Shown here piece by piece: positions 44,659 through 56,800 of a DNA stretch of 64,000 nt (positions are counted from its first letter, which is position 1; every line of letters begins with the position of its first letter). Source of the DNA: Orientia tsutsugamushi. GTDB lineage: Bacteria; Pseudomonadota; Alphaproteobacteria; Rickettsiales; Rickettsiaceae. The stretch covers positions 248,001 through 312,000 of the forward strand of contig NZ_LS398548.1 of NCBI RefSeq assembly GCF_900327275.1. Reading direction: 5' to 3'. The position numbers and the translations under genes were made by a program. The notes below the pieces were generated by a model. That model saw only the letters and a list, made by a program, of their open reading frames with translations. It did no database searches and was not told the origin of the DNA.

Positions 44659-47493
44659 ATGAGTATATACTATGTTAAGCCAAATGATGATTTCCTATTT
44701 TTACTAGCTAATTTTTTATTAAAAAATTACACATCATCACTTGATAAGGTTAAGGTTATATTACCTTATAGTCAACAATGTCAGGAACTCAAAAAAATAA
44801 TAATGCTTACAGCTCGAAAAGAAGCTATGTTATTACCAGATGTGTTAACATTAAAACAACTTATTACTTCTTTTATTGCTGCTAGTAACTACTCGTTATC
44901 TATTTGTTGCCAGTTAAGTTCTCATGAACAAGAAGCAGCACTTTCTAAAATTATTCAACAACATAATCAACAACCGATTCGTTTATGTGATGCTCTTAAG
45001 TTAAGTGGAAAATTATTACAGCTTTTTCAACAATTAGAAAGTCAACAAATCAATCTAACTCAATTAAAAGATTTTGTTGATCAAATGGATAGTTCAGAAT
45101 ACTGGCAAAATACATATAAATTCTTAAGCTTTGCATATATTGAGTGGAGTAAATTATATAGTAACAGCAGTTGTGATAGTAAAAGCGATATTTTTTTACA
45201 ACTACAAGATTTATTAAAATCTAACCTCAGTTCAAATGTAGTTATCTTAGCAGGGTTATTACCAACTAGTAAGCTAGAGCTAGTAATTTTTAAAGGAGTA
45301 CTTTCTTGTAAGCTTGGCCATGTAATTTTACCACCAATTTATTTAGAAGAATTATGCTATAGTGTAAAAAATTCTAGTGATACTTTATATGATTTTCAGT
45401 ATTTTGTTAAATCATGCAATATTTCACTAGATGATATAACATATCTAGCTAAAGAAATAGCATTATCAACAAAAAATAAACCTATACAATTATCAGAGTT
45501 TTTAGGTTTACCAAAATTAAACTTAGTATCTGATGCTGATGCTACTAAGTTTAACAGTAATATTCCTATTGATATTGAATATGTTAAGGTTAACAGTCAA
45601 TATGATGAGGCAAAGTTGGTTGCAGCTATGATTCATAACTATTTAATCAAAGCTAATACTCAACATAATAAAATTTTAGTTGTTACTACTACTCCAAGCT
45701 TTACTACTTTGCTAACTATGCACTTAAGCAAGTATCAGATAAACTATGCTAATCTTACAAATGTTGATATTAAGCAATTATTAGAAATAAATTTTATACT
45801 AGTATTAGCAGATTTAGTATCTAGCAATTTTAGCATTAGTAAATTTATTAATTTAATTAAAACTTCATTACTTACTAGTAGTAGCAGTAATAAATTTGAA
45901 AACCTAATTTTAAAAAATAAATTTCAACAATCAGAACTTAAACAGATTTTACTTGATTTAACCATTAGTAAAGATGATAGCGAATTGCAAAAATGGGCTA
46001 CTTTTATTCTTAGCGCTTTAGATGATTTATGGATATATTATAATAGCAACACTATTTTGTGTGATCAACTGATTATAGGTTTATTGCAAGCAGCTGAAAA
46101 TTTGACAGAAGGAAAAATTTGGCAATTTCAATTTAGTAAAAGAATATCTGATGTTCTAAAAGAAGTTATTCATATTGCTAAGCAGTTTGGGAATATTGAT
46201 ATTAGAGATTTTAGCAATGTTCTTACAGAATTGGTTACTATGATTAAATTTAATTATGAACATGATTATAATGCTAATGTTGTTATTACAGGCGCAGATA
46301 GCGCTATATTATTAAGTGCAGATTATATTATTATACCAGAATTTAATAATGATCATTGGCCTGGTAACTCAATTCAAAATCCATGGCTTAACCAAGCTAT
46401 ATACAGTAAGTTAGGATTAATTGAACGTAATGCTCATTATGATAGAAAACAATATATATTATATACTATATTACAGAAAGCTCATGTTAGTTTGATCAAT
46501 TCTCAATTTACTGCATCAGGTAAGACTACAGATTCTCAATTTATCTTAAAATTACAACTTCTTGCTTTTAAAAATCCTTTAATTCGCATTAGAGTAAATG
46601 ACTTAAAGCTTCAACATAATCAAAATTATACTTCTGTGGATAATAAATCTACAACATTCCAAATATCGCCTGGCATTTTACTGTCTAGTGCTGATATAGT
46701 CAAAACGATATCTGCAACAGATATTGAAATGCTAATTAGAAATCCTTATGGATTTTACGCTAAAAATATATTAAGACTAAAACCAGTAATACTAAATGAT
46801 GATCAATTAACACAAGCAAAATTTGGCGACTTTATTCATAAGGTAATTCATAGGTATACTATTTGCTACAAAGATATGGAGGAAAGTAAATTAATAAACT
46901 ATTTTATTGATATAGGTAAACAATTAATAGATTGTTACAACTGTAGTTCATTTGCTAAAATGATATGGCTAACTAAGCTGCATCAATTAGCTGAGGAATT
47001 TGTGAGATTTGATATGGAGAGGAGAAATGAAGGATTTAAGATTTTTTCAGAACAGTCAGGACAAATTTCACTAAATATTAATAATAATGCGCTAAATATT
47101 ATAGCTATAGCAGATAGAATAGAATATTCACAAAATGGTGAATGCTACATTATCGATTTTAAAACTGGTACAGTTCCTAATAAAAAAGAAGTACAGCAGG
47201 GAATAGCAACTCAATTAATTATTGAAAGTATTATACTATATCGAGGTGGGTTTAAAAACTTACCTGCAATGATGCCTAATAAAATAATTTATATTAAAAT
47301 TACTTCTACTAAGCCATTACTTGAGTTTACAGAAATAACAGTAGATCAAGAAATGTTAGATAAACATGAGTTAGGCTTAGTAGAGTTACTGCAATATTAC
47401 ATTAAAGACGGAGGAGTATTTTTTCCTTCTCCTGTTGATAAGTTAGCTCCAAAATATAATAATTATAAGCATTTAGCACGTTATTTAATTTAA
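44659..47493 (+). CDS. addB: AddB, double-strand break repair helicase-nuclease subunit
   Basis: 944 residues. It has a degenerate helicase N-terminal part (VKVILPYSQQCQELKKI; LPDVLTLKQLI), then IIPEFNNDHWPGN and NPWLNQAIYSKLGL, typical of alphaproteobacterial AddB. The C-terminal PD-(D/E)XK nuclease domain has ISATDIEMLIRNPYGFYAK, FGDFIHKVIH and YIIDFKTGTVPNKKEV, with catalytic Asp, Lys and the QLxx motif (GIATQLIIES). AddB pairs with AddA to process DNA ends for RecA. AddA is not in this window. No iron-sulfur cysteine cluster is evident, as expected for this subgroup. Confidence 0.88.
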   Translation: MSIYYVKPNDDFLFLLANFLLKNYTSSLDKVKVILPYSQQCQELKKIIMLTARKEAMLLPDVLTLKQLITSFIAASNYSLSICCQLSSHEQEAALSKIIQQHNQQPIRLCDALKLSGKLLQLFQQLESQQINLTQLKDFVDQMDSSEYWQNTYKFLSFAYIEWSKLYSNSSCDSKSDIFLQLQDLLKSNLSSNVVILAGLLPTSKLELVIFKGVLSCKLGHVILPPIYLEELCYSVKNSSDTLYDFQYFVKSCNISLDDITYLAKEIALSTKNKPIQLSEFLGLPKLNLVSDADATKFNSNIPIDIEYVKVNSQYDEAKLVAAMIHNYLIKANTQHNKILVVTTTPSFTTLLTMHLSKYQINYANLTNVDIKQLLEINFILVLADLVSSNFSISKFINLIKTSLLTSSSSNKFENLILKNKFQQSELKQILLDLTISKDDSELQKWATFILSALDDLWIYYNSNTILCDQLIIGLLQAAENLTEGKIWQFQFSKRISDVLKEVIHIAKQFGNIDIRDFSNVLTELVTMIKFNYEHDYNANVVITGADSAILLSADYIIIPEFNNDHWPGNSIQNPWLNQAIYSKLGLIERNAHYDRKQYILYTILQKAHVSLINSQFTASGKTTDSQFILKLQLLAFKNPLIRIRVNDLKLQHNQNYTSVDNKSTTFQISPGILLSSADIVKTISATDIEMLIRNPYGFYAKNILRLKPVILNDDQLTQAKFGDFIHKVIHRYTICYKDMEESKLINYFIDIGKQLIDCYNCSSFAKMIWLTKLHQLAEEFVRFDMERRNEGFKIFSEQSGQISLNINNNALNIIAIADRIEYSQNGECYIIDFKTGTVPNKKEVQQGIATQLIIESIILYRGGFKNLPAMMPNKIIYIKITSTKPLLEFTEITVDQEMLDKHELGLVELLQYYIKDGGVFFPSPVDKLAPKYNNYKHLARYLI

Positions 47494-47684
47494 ATGTAAT
47501 TACAAATATTAAACTTATAGCAACATAAGAAGTTAATATATAGCATAAATCAAAAAGATAGCTGTTGTGTATTTTCAAATTTTTCAGAGCAGGATTCATA
47601 TCATTCTCTGGAAAGAAATATTATTTGTTTTACTGCTGATACTAACTTACATCTTGTAAAAAGTTTTTGTTATAGACTTCATTG

Positions 47685-49361
47685 TTATATAATATCAATA
47701 ATAATAATGGTTAATAAGATTAAGATGGTTGCTACTATACTTAAGCTGTTACTTAGCTCTAAGTTATTACTTAATCTTAGAATTTTAGGAAATTGTAATT
47801 TTGATTGCCAAGAAAAGAATTTATTGCTGCATAAATCAATAAAATTATAAGCTTTATTATATAGGATATTTTCTGGCAGTAGTACTTTTCCTGAAATTTT
47901 TGTAGGACAGCTAACATAGCTAGCAATGAGTCCAGCAGTAATTATTGTTAGTTGTTGCAATAGGTAGGTAAAATCTGCGATATAGAAATATAGTATTAAA
48001 TTAATAGTAATGAAGCATATAATTGCAATGTATTCTGCTATATTAATATATTTTGTACCATCTATTCCATATACTTGAGAAAATTTTATTATTCTGACAT
48101 TTTTGCAGATCGACGTCAAAGGAATACATAATAGCTGTGTTGCCATAATAATATTGAGGAAATAAATAATATTATTATTTTTTAATGCTAATACATTAGT
48201 ATAGTAAAAGGTTGTAAAAGGGGTAGCAAAAAATAATGCTAAACTATAACCAATAGCAATTAGTAGAACTGGATCTATAGTAACCATCTTATTACTAAAA
48301 TCAGTAAAGGAAGTTAAGGTATATTTATCTTTTAACCAACCACATATTAACATAATAACGCATTGGCACGGAATATAGCTTATGCATAAAAGCATTAGGA
48401 CTGCTTCTTGATTATAATTACTTAATGCATTGTAATCAGTGTTATGTTCATATATTCCAAGCATTACAAGTATAATGCCAGTTTTTGCAATAGAGGAGTA
48501 TGAGAAAGATCTTTTAATTTCATTTTCTAGAATAGAATAAATAATACCAAATGCAGTTATAAATATACCAATTATTATTAATATTTTTAATCCTAGGAAT
48601 AGTTTGAATATCCATATTAAATTTATTGTAGTAGTTAGCATTGATAAATAAACACTTGCTGTTGTTTTACTTATAGAATAGCTATCTACTAACCAATATG
48701 AAAATATCGGGCAAGCAATATTTATCAGTAACCCTAGTAATATAACTATTGCAGCTAAAGTTAGGTAGCTATTATATTCAAAATCTTCTATCAACTTAGC
48801 CAAATTAGTAATTGGTAACCCATATGAACTAATTATAATGCTGCTACCTGCTAATATTAACATAATACTTAATGAATGTACTATTAAGTACTGGTAAGAT
48901 GTTTCAATTTGAGATTCATTGCTTTTATTATATATCATTAAAACTGCTGCTAAAGATGCAAATTCTAAGCTATAAACCATAGTTGAAAAATCTACTGACA
49001 GCATTGAAATAATACTAATTCCAGTATATAACATAGCTATAATTACGCTAAAGTTGCTACAATGTTGGTTTTTCCAAGCTGATAAATTAATACAGCTAGA
49101 ACATAACAAAATACATAAACATGCTATTTTATTATAGTAGTTATATTGAAAGGAAAACTGCCATATTTCATAAAAATTATAGTACACACTTTCTGGTTGC
49201 GCACTACATATGATAGCTGCTATAACTGGTAAAAAGACAGCTAACATATTGAAGATTTTAAAGTATCTAAAGATATATAATATTGCAGACGATAATATTA
49301 AAAAAATACCTGGATGTAACAATATTTCTTGAAAGCTAGCTTTTTCCATTATTCCGCTCAT
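47685..49361 (-). CDS. Mrp antiporter subunit D-like / complex I ND-type membrane protein
   Basis: 558 residues and about 14 spans. It fits the proton-translocating ND2/ND4/MrpD family: MVYSLEFASLAAVLMIY carries the conserved Glu, and IFSYWLVDSYSISKTTASVYLS corresponds to the HxWLPDAYxxAPTxVS block. In that block His is replaced by Tyr and the next Lys-containing helix (usually TKxxxYxLxR) reads TTTINLIWIF. The family is sure. Identity (MnhD versus an orphan NuoN-like copy) and activity are not. It follows sucD by 68 bp on the same strand. Confidence 0.7.
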   Translation of the reverse strand: MSGIMEKASFQEILLHPGIFLILSSAILYIFRYFKIFNMLAVFLPVIAAIICSAQPESVYYNFYEIWQFSFQYNYYNKIACLCILLCSSCINLSAWKNQHCSNFSVIIAMLYTGISIISMLSVDFSTMVYSLEFASLAAVLMIYNKSNESQIETSYQYLIVHSLSIMLILAGSSIIISSYGLPITNLAKLIEDFEYNSYLTLAAIVILLGLLINIACPIFSYWLVDSYSISKTTASVYLSMLTTTINLIWIFKLFLGLKILIIIGIFITAFGIIYSILENEIKRSFSYSSIAKTGIILVMLGIYEHNTDYNALSNYNQEAVLMLLCISYIPCQCVIMLICGWLKDKYTLTSFTDFSNKMVTIDPVLLIAIGYSLALFFATPFTTFYYTNVLALKNNNIIYFLNIIMATQLLCIPLTSICKNVRIIKFSQVYGIDGTKYINIAEYIAIICFITINLILYFYIADFTYLLQQLTIITAGLIASYVSCPTKISGKVLLPENILYNKAYNFIDLCSNKFFSWQSKLQFPKILRLSNNLELSNSLSIVATILILLTIIIIDII

Positions 49362-49429
49362 TATAGGAGTAGTTTTGTCTCAAAAAACTACTAAAAAATA
49401 TTTTAGTTATTAAATTTAAAATTCAATAT

Positions 49430-50308
49430 TTAGAGATTATGTAATAAATTATACATTGTTTGCCCGATTTTTGCAGGAGATTCTGCAATACAAACTCCAG
49501 CGCTTTTTAATGCTTCTAATTTACTGCTGGCAGCTCCTTTTTCTCCATCTATTATTGCTCCAGCATGTCCCATTCTTTTGCCAGGAGGAGCAGTTACTCC
49601 AGCTATAAATCCTACTATTGGTTTCTTAATTCTAGATGATTTTAAGAAATCTGCTGCTTCTTCTTCTGCGCTGCCACCTATCTCTCCAATAATAATTATT
49701 GCTTTGGTATCATCATCTGCTAGAAATAATTCTAAACAATCAACAAAACTAGTACCATTAATTGGATCTCCACCAATACCAATACATGTTGATTGACCTA
49801 ATCCAACTTCTGTAGTTTGAGCTACTGCTTCATAAGTTAAAGTTCCAGAACGAGAGATAATTCCTATTGAACCTGCTTTATGAATATGTCCTGGCATAAT
49901 TCCAATTTTACATTGCTCTGGAGTAATAATCCCTGGACAATTTGGTCCTATTAACCTAGTTTTACTTCCTTTCAATACTTGCTTAATTTTTAACATATCA
50001 AGCACTGGAATACCTTCTGTAATACAAACTAACAATTCTATACCAGCATCAATAGCTTCAAATATAGAGTCAGCAGCAAAAGCTGGAGGAACATATATTA
50101 CACTAGCAGTAGCTCCGGTTTTTTGAACAGCCTCATCAACAGAATTGTATACTGGTAAATTCAAGATAGTTTGGCCTCCTTTACCTGGAGTAACTCCTCC
50201 AACCATTTTAGTTCCATATTTTAATGCTTGCTCAGTATGAAAAGTTCCTTGAGCGCCTGTTATACCTTGACATATAACTTTAGTATTTCTATCAACCAAT
50301 ACTGACAT
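49430..50308 (-). CDS. sucD: Succinyl-CoA synthetase, alpha subunit
   Basis: 292 residues: CoA-binding [45 protein letters not shown], and the phosphohistidine site [10 protein letters not shown]. With SucC it converts succinyl-CoA to succinate and makes a nucleoside triphosphate. It starts 14 bp after sucC. Confidence 0.97.
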   Translation of the reverse strand: MSVLVDRNTKVICQGITGAQGTFHTEQALKYGTKMVGGVTPGKGGQTILNLPVYNSVDEAVQKTGATASVIYVPPAFAADSIFEAIDAGIELLVCITEGIPVLDMLKIKQVLKGSKTRLIGPNCPGIITPEQCKIGIMPGHIHKAGSIGIISRSGTLTYEAVAQTTEVGLGQSTCIGIGGDPINGTSFVDCLELFLADDDTKAIIIIGEIGGSAEEEAADFLKSSRIKKPIVGFIAGVTAPPGKRMGHAGAIIDGEKGAASSKLEALKSAGVCIAESPAKIGQTMYNLLHNL

Positions 50309-50322
50309 ACATTTTTCCTTAT

Positions 50323-51483
50323 TTAACTAACTGCTTCAACTATTTTTCTAGCAGCATCATCTAAATCATTAGCTGCTACTATTTGTAATTTTGAATTACT
50401 TAATATTTCTTTACCAAGTTCAAAGTTAGTACCAGCTAATCTAACAACCAAAGGTATAGATAAATTTATTTCCTTAGCTGCTGCTAATACTCCTTCAGCA
50501 ATAATATCACATCGCATAATTCCTCCAAAAATGTTAATTAATATTCCTTTAACATTTTGATCAGATGATATAATTTTTAAGGCCTCTGCTACTCTTTCCT
50601 TATCAGCACTTCCTCCAACATCGAGAAAATTAGCTGGTTCTGCACCATAAAGCTTAATAATATCCATAGTGGCCATTGCTAGACCAGCCCCATTAACCAT
50701 ACATCCAATATTGCCATTCATTCTAACATAACTTAAATCAGCTTTTGTAGCTCTTAATTCTAGCTGGTCTTCCTCATCTTCATCACGCATTTCTTGAATT
50801 AATGGCTGCCTAAACAAAGCACTATCATCAAAGTTTATTTTAGCATCAAGTGCTATTAGTTTATCGTCCAAAGTAATAATTAGAGGATTAATTTCAACTT
50901 GAGTAGCATCAGTATTAATTAGCATGCTATAAACTGCACTCATTATTTTAGCCATTTGTTTTGCTAAATCTCCTGTAAGGCCAAGCTGAAAAATAATTTT
51001 ACGACTATGAAATGGTTGTATACCAGTTAAAATATTTATCTTAACTTTGATGATTTTATCTGGATTAGTATGAGCTACTTCTTCAATATTGATTCCTCCT
51101 TCAGAAGATGCCATAAAAGTAATACAATGATTTGACCGATCTATCACTGCTCCTAAGTATAGCTCTAGCTTAATCTTAGCAGCAGATTCAATATATATTC
51201 TTTGCACTTTTTGTCCTTTAGGACCAGTTTGTGGAGTTACTAAATTCATTCCCCACATATTCTTTGCTAAGTTTTTTGCTTCATTTTTATCATTTGATAT
51301 TTTAATGCCGCCACCTATTTTTCTACCGCCTGCATGTATTTGAGCTTTTATAACAAATGTATCAGTAGCTAGTGAGTCAATTGCGTAATCAATATCTTCA
51401 TACTTTAGTATTGCAATTCCAGGCTGAATTGGAACATTGTATTTACTAAGAATTTCCTTTGCCTGATATTCATGTATATTCAT
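50323..51483 (-). CDS. sucC: Succinyl-CoA synthetase, beta subunit
   Basis: 386 residues: an ATP-grasp domain opening [42 protein letters not shown] for metal binding, and the C-terminal CoA ligase-like domain with [15 protein letters not shown]. The sizes and order sucC-sucD are standard. Confidence 0.97.
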   Translation of the reverse strand: MNIHEYQAKEILSKYNVPIQPGIAILKYEDIDYAIDSLATDTFVIKAQIHAGGRKIGGGIKISNDKNEAKNLAKNMWGMNLVTPQTGPKGQKVQRIYIESAAKIKLELYLGAVIDRSNHCITFMASSEGGINIEEVAHTNPDKIIKVKINILTGIQPFHSRKIIFQLGLTGDLAKQMAKIMSAVYSMLINTDATQVEINPLIITLDDKLIALDAKINFDDSALFRQPLIQEMRDEDEEDQLELRATKADLSYVRMNGNIGCMVNGAGLAMATMDIIKLYGAEPANFLDVGGSADKERVAEALKIISSDQNVKGILINIFGGIMRCDIIAEGVLAAAKEINLSIPLVVRLAGTNFELGKEILSNSKLQIVAANDLDDAARKIVEAVS

Positions 51484-51539
51484 TACTTAATCCTATAAAT
51501 CATTTTAGTGTTAAATATAATTTATTACTTGAATGTAAC

Positions 51540-52802
51540 TTAAAAAATATAATTTGCAATATTTATTATTTTAGAACTAATGGAATAGCTACCCATGCCA
51601 TATTCCATAATCATTCTTTTTAATATAGCAGATTTATCTAGTAACCCTAAGCTGATTTTACGTGCTGTAGCAAGCAAAGGTAAATTATTAGAAAATAGTC
51701 TATTGAGATTATCAGTAAGTAAATACATTGTGTAATTATCCAAGGATCTATCTCTTTGATAAAGTTTAAATTCATTACTTGTCATCTCTAGTCCTAATGA
51801 TTTTCTTGAGTGTACTATATCAGTCAAGCTATCAATATCTTTTATGCTTTGATTTAACCCTTGTCCAGCTAAAGGATGAATCATATGAGCAGTATCTCCG
51901 ACTAATACAACGTTATTATGATAATATTGTTTTGCGATTTTAGCTTTTAATGGATATAATACCGGATTCGTAATAATTTCAATTTTTCCAAGAGACCATC
52001 CAAATTTATCTTGAACATAATTGGTTAGAGATTTTTTATCCATTTGAGCATATAATGTTGCTAGATTGCTCTTTTCTACCCATACTATTGAAGATACCTG
52101 CTGATCAGCTAAAGGTAAAGTAGCAAACGGACCATTAGGCAAAAAATGCTCAACAGCAGTTCCAAGGTGTTGTTTTTGGTGTCTTACGTTAAAAACTATT
52201 GCAGATTGATGATACTCTTTATTAATAAAATATTCGAAATATTGTTTTCTAGCAATTGAATTGCAGCCATCGCAAACAATTAAGAGCTCGCAATTGATTT
52301 TACTACTAGTATTAATATCAATTGTAGTGATGTTCGAATTATCTTTTGAGTTAAATATCTTATTGGTTAAGTAAATTGTAGTGCTATGTTGATGTGAATC
52401 AATCGATACATAAGAGGTATTATCAATTACATTAATCAAAGGATTATTTTGAACAAGTTCTATTAATTTGACATATAAGTTACTGTTTTCAATCATATAC
52501 CCAATACTATCAAAGTCTGATTTACTGGCATTTAGATGTACCATCATTGTTGATTTGTTATCAACGACATAGACTTCATTAATATTAGAGGTATATGGCT
52601 CAATATCTTTCCAAATATTAAAGTTCTTAAAAATTGATTTTGAGCGTTGAGTTAAAGCTGTTGTTCTAGTATCTAAATAGTTTGTATTTGAAAGATTTTT
52701 TTTTTCAATGATTGTAGATTTAATATTGTAACTTGCTAGACCTAGTGCAGTTATCATGCCATTGAAACCACAGCCTAATATAATTATTTCCTCTTTCTTC
52801 AT
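51540..52802 (-). CDS. ubiH: UbiH/COQ6-family FAD monooxygenase
   Basis: 420 residues: FAD site ILGCGFNGMITALGLA (one Gly of GxGxxG is Cys-flanked but intact in spacing), the DG motif region LLIVCDGCNSIARKQ, and the second flavin motif VVLVGDTAHMIHPLAGQGLN. This family hydroxylates the ubiquinone ring. Which carbon is modified cannot be told from sequence alone. It lies upstream of sucCD on the same strand. The window also carries coq7 and coq9. Confidence 0.9.
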   Translation of the reverse strand: MKKEEIIILGCGFNGMITALGLASYNIKSTIIEKKNLSNTNYLDTRTTALTQRSKSIFKNFNIWKDIEPYTSNINEVYVVDNKSTMMVHLNASKSDFDSIGYMIENSNLYVKLIELVQNNPLINVIDNTSYVSIDSHQHSTTIYLTNKIFNSKDNSNITTIDINTSSKINCELLIVCDGCNSIARKQYFEYFINKEYHQSAIVFNVRHQKQHLGTAVEHFLPNGPFATLPLADQQVSSIVWVEKSNLATLYAQMDKKSLTNYVQDKFGWSLGKIEIITNPVLYPLKAKIAKQYYHNNVVLVGDTAHMIHPLAGQGLNQSIKDIDSLTDIVHSRKSLGLEMTSNEFKLYQRDRSLDNYTMYLLTDNLNRLFSNNLPLLATARKISLGLLDKSAILKRMIMEYGMGSYSISSKIINIANYIF

Positions 52803-52982
52803 TAAGTTGCCTATTTGCCAAATATGAACACAGTAATTAATTAAGATATACTTTGTAAACTAAATTTAAAAGCTGTAATTATACGATCCAGAGAAATAGT
52901 TAGAATAAGTAGTATTTATTATAGTTTATCAACTTTAAGCTAATTTTAGGCAAATATAAAGATAATATTACATAAACTAAAA

Positions 52983-53057
52983 TGGCTGGGACGGGTGGGA
53001 TCGAACCACCGCATGACGATACCAAAAACCGTTGCCTTACCGCTTGGCTACGTCCCA
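52983..53057 (-). tRNA. tRNA-Gln (anticodon TTG)
   Basis: On the minus strand the acceptor TGGGACG (5' end at 53057) pairs with CGTCCCA, followed by G and an encoded CCA (52983-52985). The anticodon stem ACGGT/ATCGT holds the loop TTTTGGT, so the anticodon is TTG. The D arm GCCAAGCGGTAAGGC is the usual tRNA-Gln form. Confidence 0.95.
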
Positions 53058-53136
53058 ATTTATTGCAAGGTAAAGTACCACAAATTAATATTAAATACTA
53101 TAATTTTTGTTAATTGAATAACAAATTTATTATTAA

Positions 53137-53724
53137 TTATGCTTCTTCAGTAACTACTGCAGTATCTAACTTTGATTTATTATCTGATGAAGAAAGGTTT
53201 TTTACAATAGTATCCAGTTCCACTTGATTACATAGGCCTAATAATACAGGATCACGTGCATGGATATCTTTCATATTCCAATGCGTCTTTTCTCGAATTG
53301 CTTTAATAGTGGTTTTAGTAGTACCAACTAGCTTAATAATTTGATAATCTTGAATATCTGGATAAGTCCTTAATAACCAGTATATTGCATCAGGTTTATC
53401 ATGTCTTCTGGCAATCGGAGTATATCTAGTTACTCTTTTTACTTTTTTGTTACCTAATAAGCAATCAGTATCATCCTTATGAAGCTGTAGTATAGCACTT
53501 GAATTGTTGCTACATCTATCAATTTCTTTCTGAGTTAGTTGATTAGTTAAAATTGGATTTATTGGTTTTATTCCTTGTGCTACTTCACCATTTGCAATGT
53601 TTTTGATTTCCAACTCATGCATACCACAAAATTCTGCAATTTGCTTAAATGTTAGAGCTGTGTTATCGATTAACCAAATTGCAGTAGCAATTGGCATTAT
53701 CGGTTTTTTTTTGTTTTGATCCAT
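53137..53724 (-). CDS. trcR: TrcR (DUF1013), cell-cycle transcriptional regulator
   Basis: 195 residues: KPIMPIATAIWLIDNTALTFKQIAEFCG is a helix-turn-helix-like N-terminus that is almost invariant in alphaproteobacteria. RRHDKPDAIYWLLRTYPDI and LVGTTKTTIKAIREKTHWN give a second recognition-helix region. The family associates with RNA polymerase and CtrA-type cell-cycle control in Caulobacter. It is a single gene; tRNA-Gln follows. Confidence 0.93.
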   Translation of the reverse strand: MDQNKKKPIMPIATAIWLIDNTALTFKQIAEFCGMHELEIKNIANGEVAQGIKPINPILTNQLTQKEIDRCSNNSSAILQLHKDDTDCLLGNKKVKRVTRYTPIARRHDKPDAIYWLLRTYPDIQDYQIIKLVGTTKTTIKAIREKTHWNMKDIHARDPVLLGLCNQVELDTIVKNLSSSDNKSKLDTAVVTEEA

Positions 53725-53851
53725 AATTTATATAACTTATAAACCGTTTACATTCTTGAGCTATTATAAACATATTTACTAATGCTCAAACTTTTTCTAA
53801 TTTATAAAAAAAATACATTTTTTCCTAATAAATGTCAATAAAACCATTAAT

Positions 53852-56800
53852 TCAATGTCTTACAGCTTTAGCCATTTTAATAATTACAGTATCATTACCT
53901 ATTTTATCAGAATAAAAATAATCATATACATCAATAGTGCATATACTAGATAATGTTTGCTGAGTTATAATTGATTTACATTTATCTATAGCATTATTAA
54001 TTTCAGTTCCAGTACTACTAATTTCTAAATAAATATTATCTGAAATATGAAACTGTGCATCTTTTCTCGCTTTTTGAATTAACCTAATTAAATCACGAGC
54101 AATGCCTTCAAGATATAACTCATTAGTGATACTAAGATCTAGCATAATTATTCCATCATTACCTATCGCTTTAGCTCCATTGCTTGTTTTAGGTTCAGCT
54201 ATTAGTGAATACTCTTCTGGTAAAAGATCTATGTTTCCCAATTTAACTGTTCCATCATCTAGCTTTTGCCAATTGTTAGCTTTATTAGCTTGTATTACTG
54301 ATTTAATCTGCTCAGGTATTCTTTTTCCTAAAAGAGGAAAATTTAGTACTAGCTTAAAATTAATGTAATCATTTGTATTTTCGTAATATAAAATGTTTTT
54401 TACATTAACTTCCTCTTTGATTAAATAATCAAATTTCTGAAACTGACTAGCCTTAGAATGAATAATAGACAAATACTGTAAAGGTTGGCGTATTCTAATA
54501 TTTTCTGTATTTCTAATATAAAGAGCAGCACTGCATATTGTAATAATTTGATCCATTACAGTTACTAAATGATCATCAATTTCAATATCATTAACATTTG
54601 GAAATTCTACCAAATGAACACTTATGCTTCCATCTCTTTTATTGCCATGTAGACCTAGATATATTTCTTCACAAAGCATCGGTAGAAAAGGGGAGGCGGC
54701 TCTGACTATATAGTTTAAGCAGGTATACAAAACATTATATGCTAATTTTTTGTCACCATCTTTTTCATTTTTCCAAAACCTTTGTCTGCTACGACGAATA
54801 TACCAATTATTCATTACATCAATAAAACTACTAAATACAGAACAGGCAGTAACACTGTTAAACGTCGCCAATGCTTGATCTATTTTTTGTACAGCAATCT
54901 TTAGTTTTGATAAAATAAACTTATCTAGCACATTTTCTGAATAAGTAATACATTCTCCTTGTATATTATCTGCATTAGCATATATAGAGAAGAAATGATA
55001 AGCATTCCATAATGGCTTCAAGTGTAATCGTAAACTATCAAATACCATTTGTTCATCCTTATCAATTAGTAACTCTTGACCTCGAGTTACTCCAGATGAT
55101 AGCATCACAAATCTTAATGCATCAGCTCCATATTTATTAAATAATTCTAAAGGATCAACATAATTGTTAAGACGTTTAGATAATTTTTGTCTATTTTCAT
55201 CCAAAATAACACCATGGCATATGCAATTTAAAAACGGAACACGATCAAACAATGCTGTTGATAGAACTAAAAGAGTATAAAACCATCCACGAGTTTGAGC
55301 TGCATATTCTACAATAAAGTCAGAAGGGAAGTGTGTTTCAAACCATTCTTTGTTTTCAAATGGATAATGTACCTGAGCATAAGGCATTGAACCACTTTCA
55401 AACCAACAGTCAAAAACATCATCAACTCGTTTCATAATTGATTGTCCAGTCGGATCATCTGGATTTACTCTAGTAAGCTGATCTATGAATGGACGATGTA
55501 GGTTATCAATTTTAACTCCAAAATCTTTTTCTAATTCAGCAATTGATCCATAAACATCAATTCTAGGATAATTATTATCACTAGAAATCCAGATTGGAAT
55601 AGGTGTGCCCCAGAATCTATTACGACTTATTGACCAATCACGAGCATTCTCTATCCATTTACCAAACAGCCCATCTTTAACGTTTTCAGGAATCCAATTG
55701 ATTTGTTGATTTAATTGCACCATTCTTTCTTTAAATGCGCTAACTTTTACATACCAAGATGATACGGCTTTATATATTAATGCTGTATCAGTACGCCAGC
55801 AATGAGGGTAGTTATGTATATGTTGTTCAGTTTTAATCCAATTACCTTGTGCTTTAAGGTAATTAATAATCTTATCATTAGCATCAAATACTTGCATACC
55901 AAAGAAATCAGTCACTTCTTTTGTAAATTTGCCTGCATTATCTACTGGGCACACTAACTCTATGTTGTGTTGCTGACATAACAACTGGTCATCTTCTCCA
56001 AAACCAGGTGCCATATGTACTATTCCAGTACCTGCTTCTTCTGTAATAAAATCTCCGCATAAAATTTTAAATGCATTTTGCTTATTAGAAAAATAGTCAA
56101 ATAATGGTTGGTAATGAATACCTTCAAGTTCTTCACCTTTAAATGATACATAGATATCTTGCTTTTCTGAAGTTAAATTAAGAGATTTAATATAATTTTT
56201 TAAAGCGAATTTTCCTAATATATAGCATATATTTTTATTCTGTGATGGTATTGCTATATAATCAATGTCTTTTTTTACTGCAAGTGCAAGATTTGATGGC
56301 AACGTCCATGGAGTTGTAGTCCAGGCTAACACTCTATATTCTTGAAATCCTGGAGGAGCAGATTTTGGTTTTTCACGCAAAATAAAACCAACTGTTACTG
56401 CTTTGTCCTCTCGTTCACGATATGAATTATCTAGCTTAGTCTCAAAGTTTGACAAAGCTGTTTCACAAGCCCAGGAGTATGGGACAACACGCATAGATTG
56501 GTAAATTAGACCCTTATTATATAGTTGTTTAAAAGCCCATAATACTGATTCCATAAAACTCAAATCCATTGTTTTATAGGAATTATCAAAATCTACCCAT
56601 CTTGCTTGACGCTCTACATATTCCTTCCAATAACTTGCGTATTTCATTACTGAAGAGCTGCAATATTCATTGAACTTATCAATACCTAAATTAGTAATTG
56701 CTATACGACCAGAAATACCAAGTTCCTTTTCTGCGGCCATTTCTGCTGGCAATCCATGGCAATCCCAACCAAATTTTCTCTCAACTCTTTTCCCTTTAAT

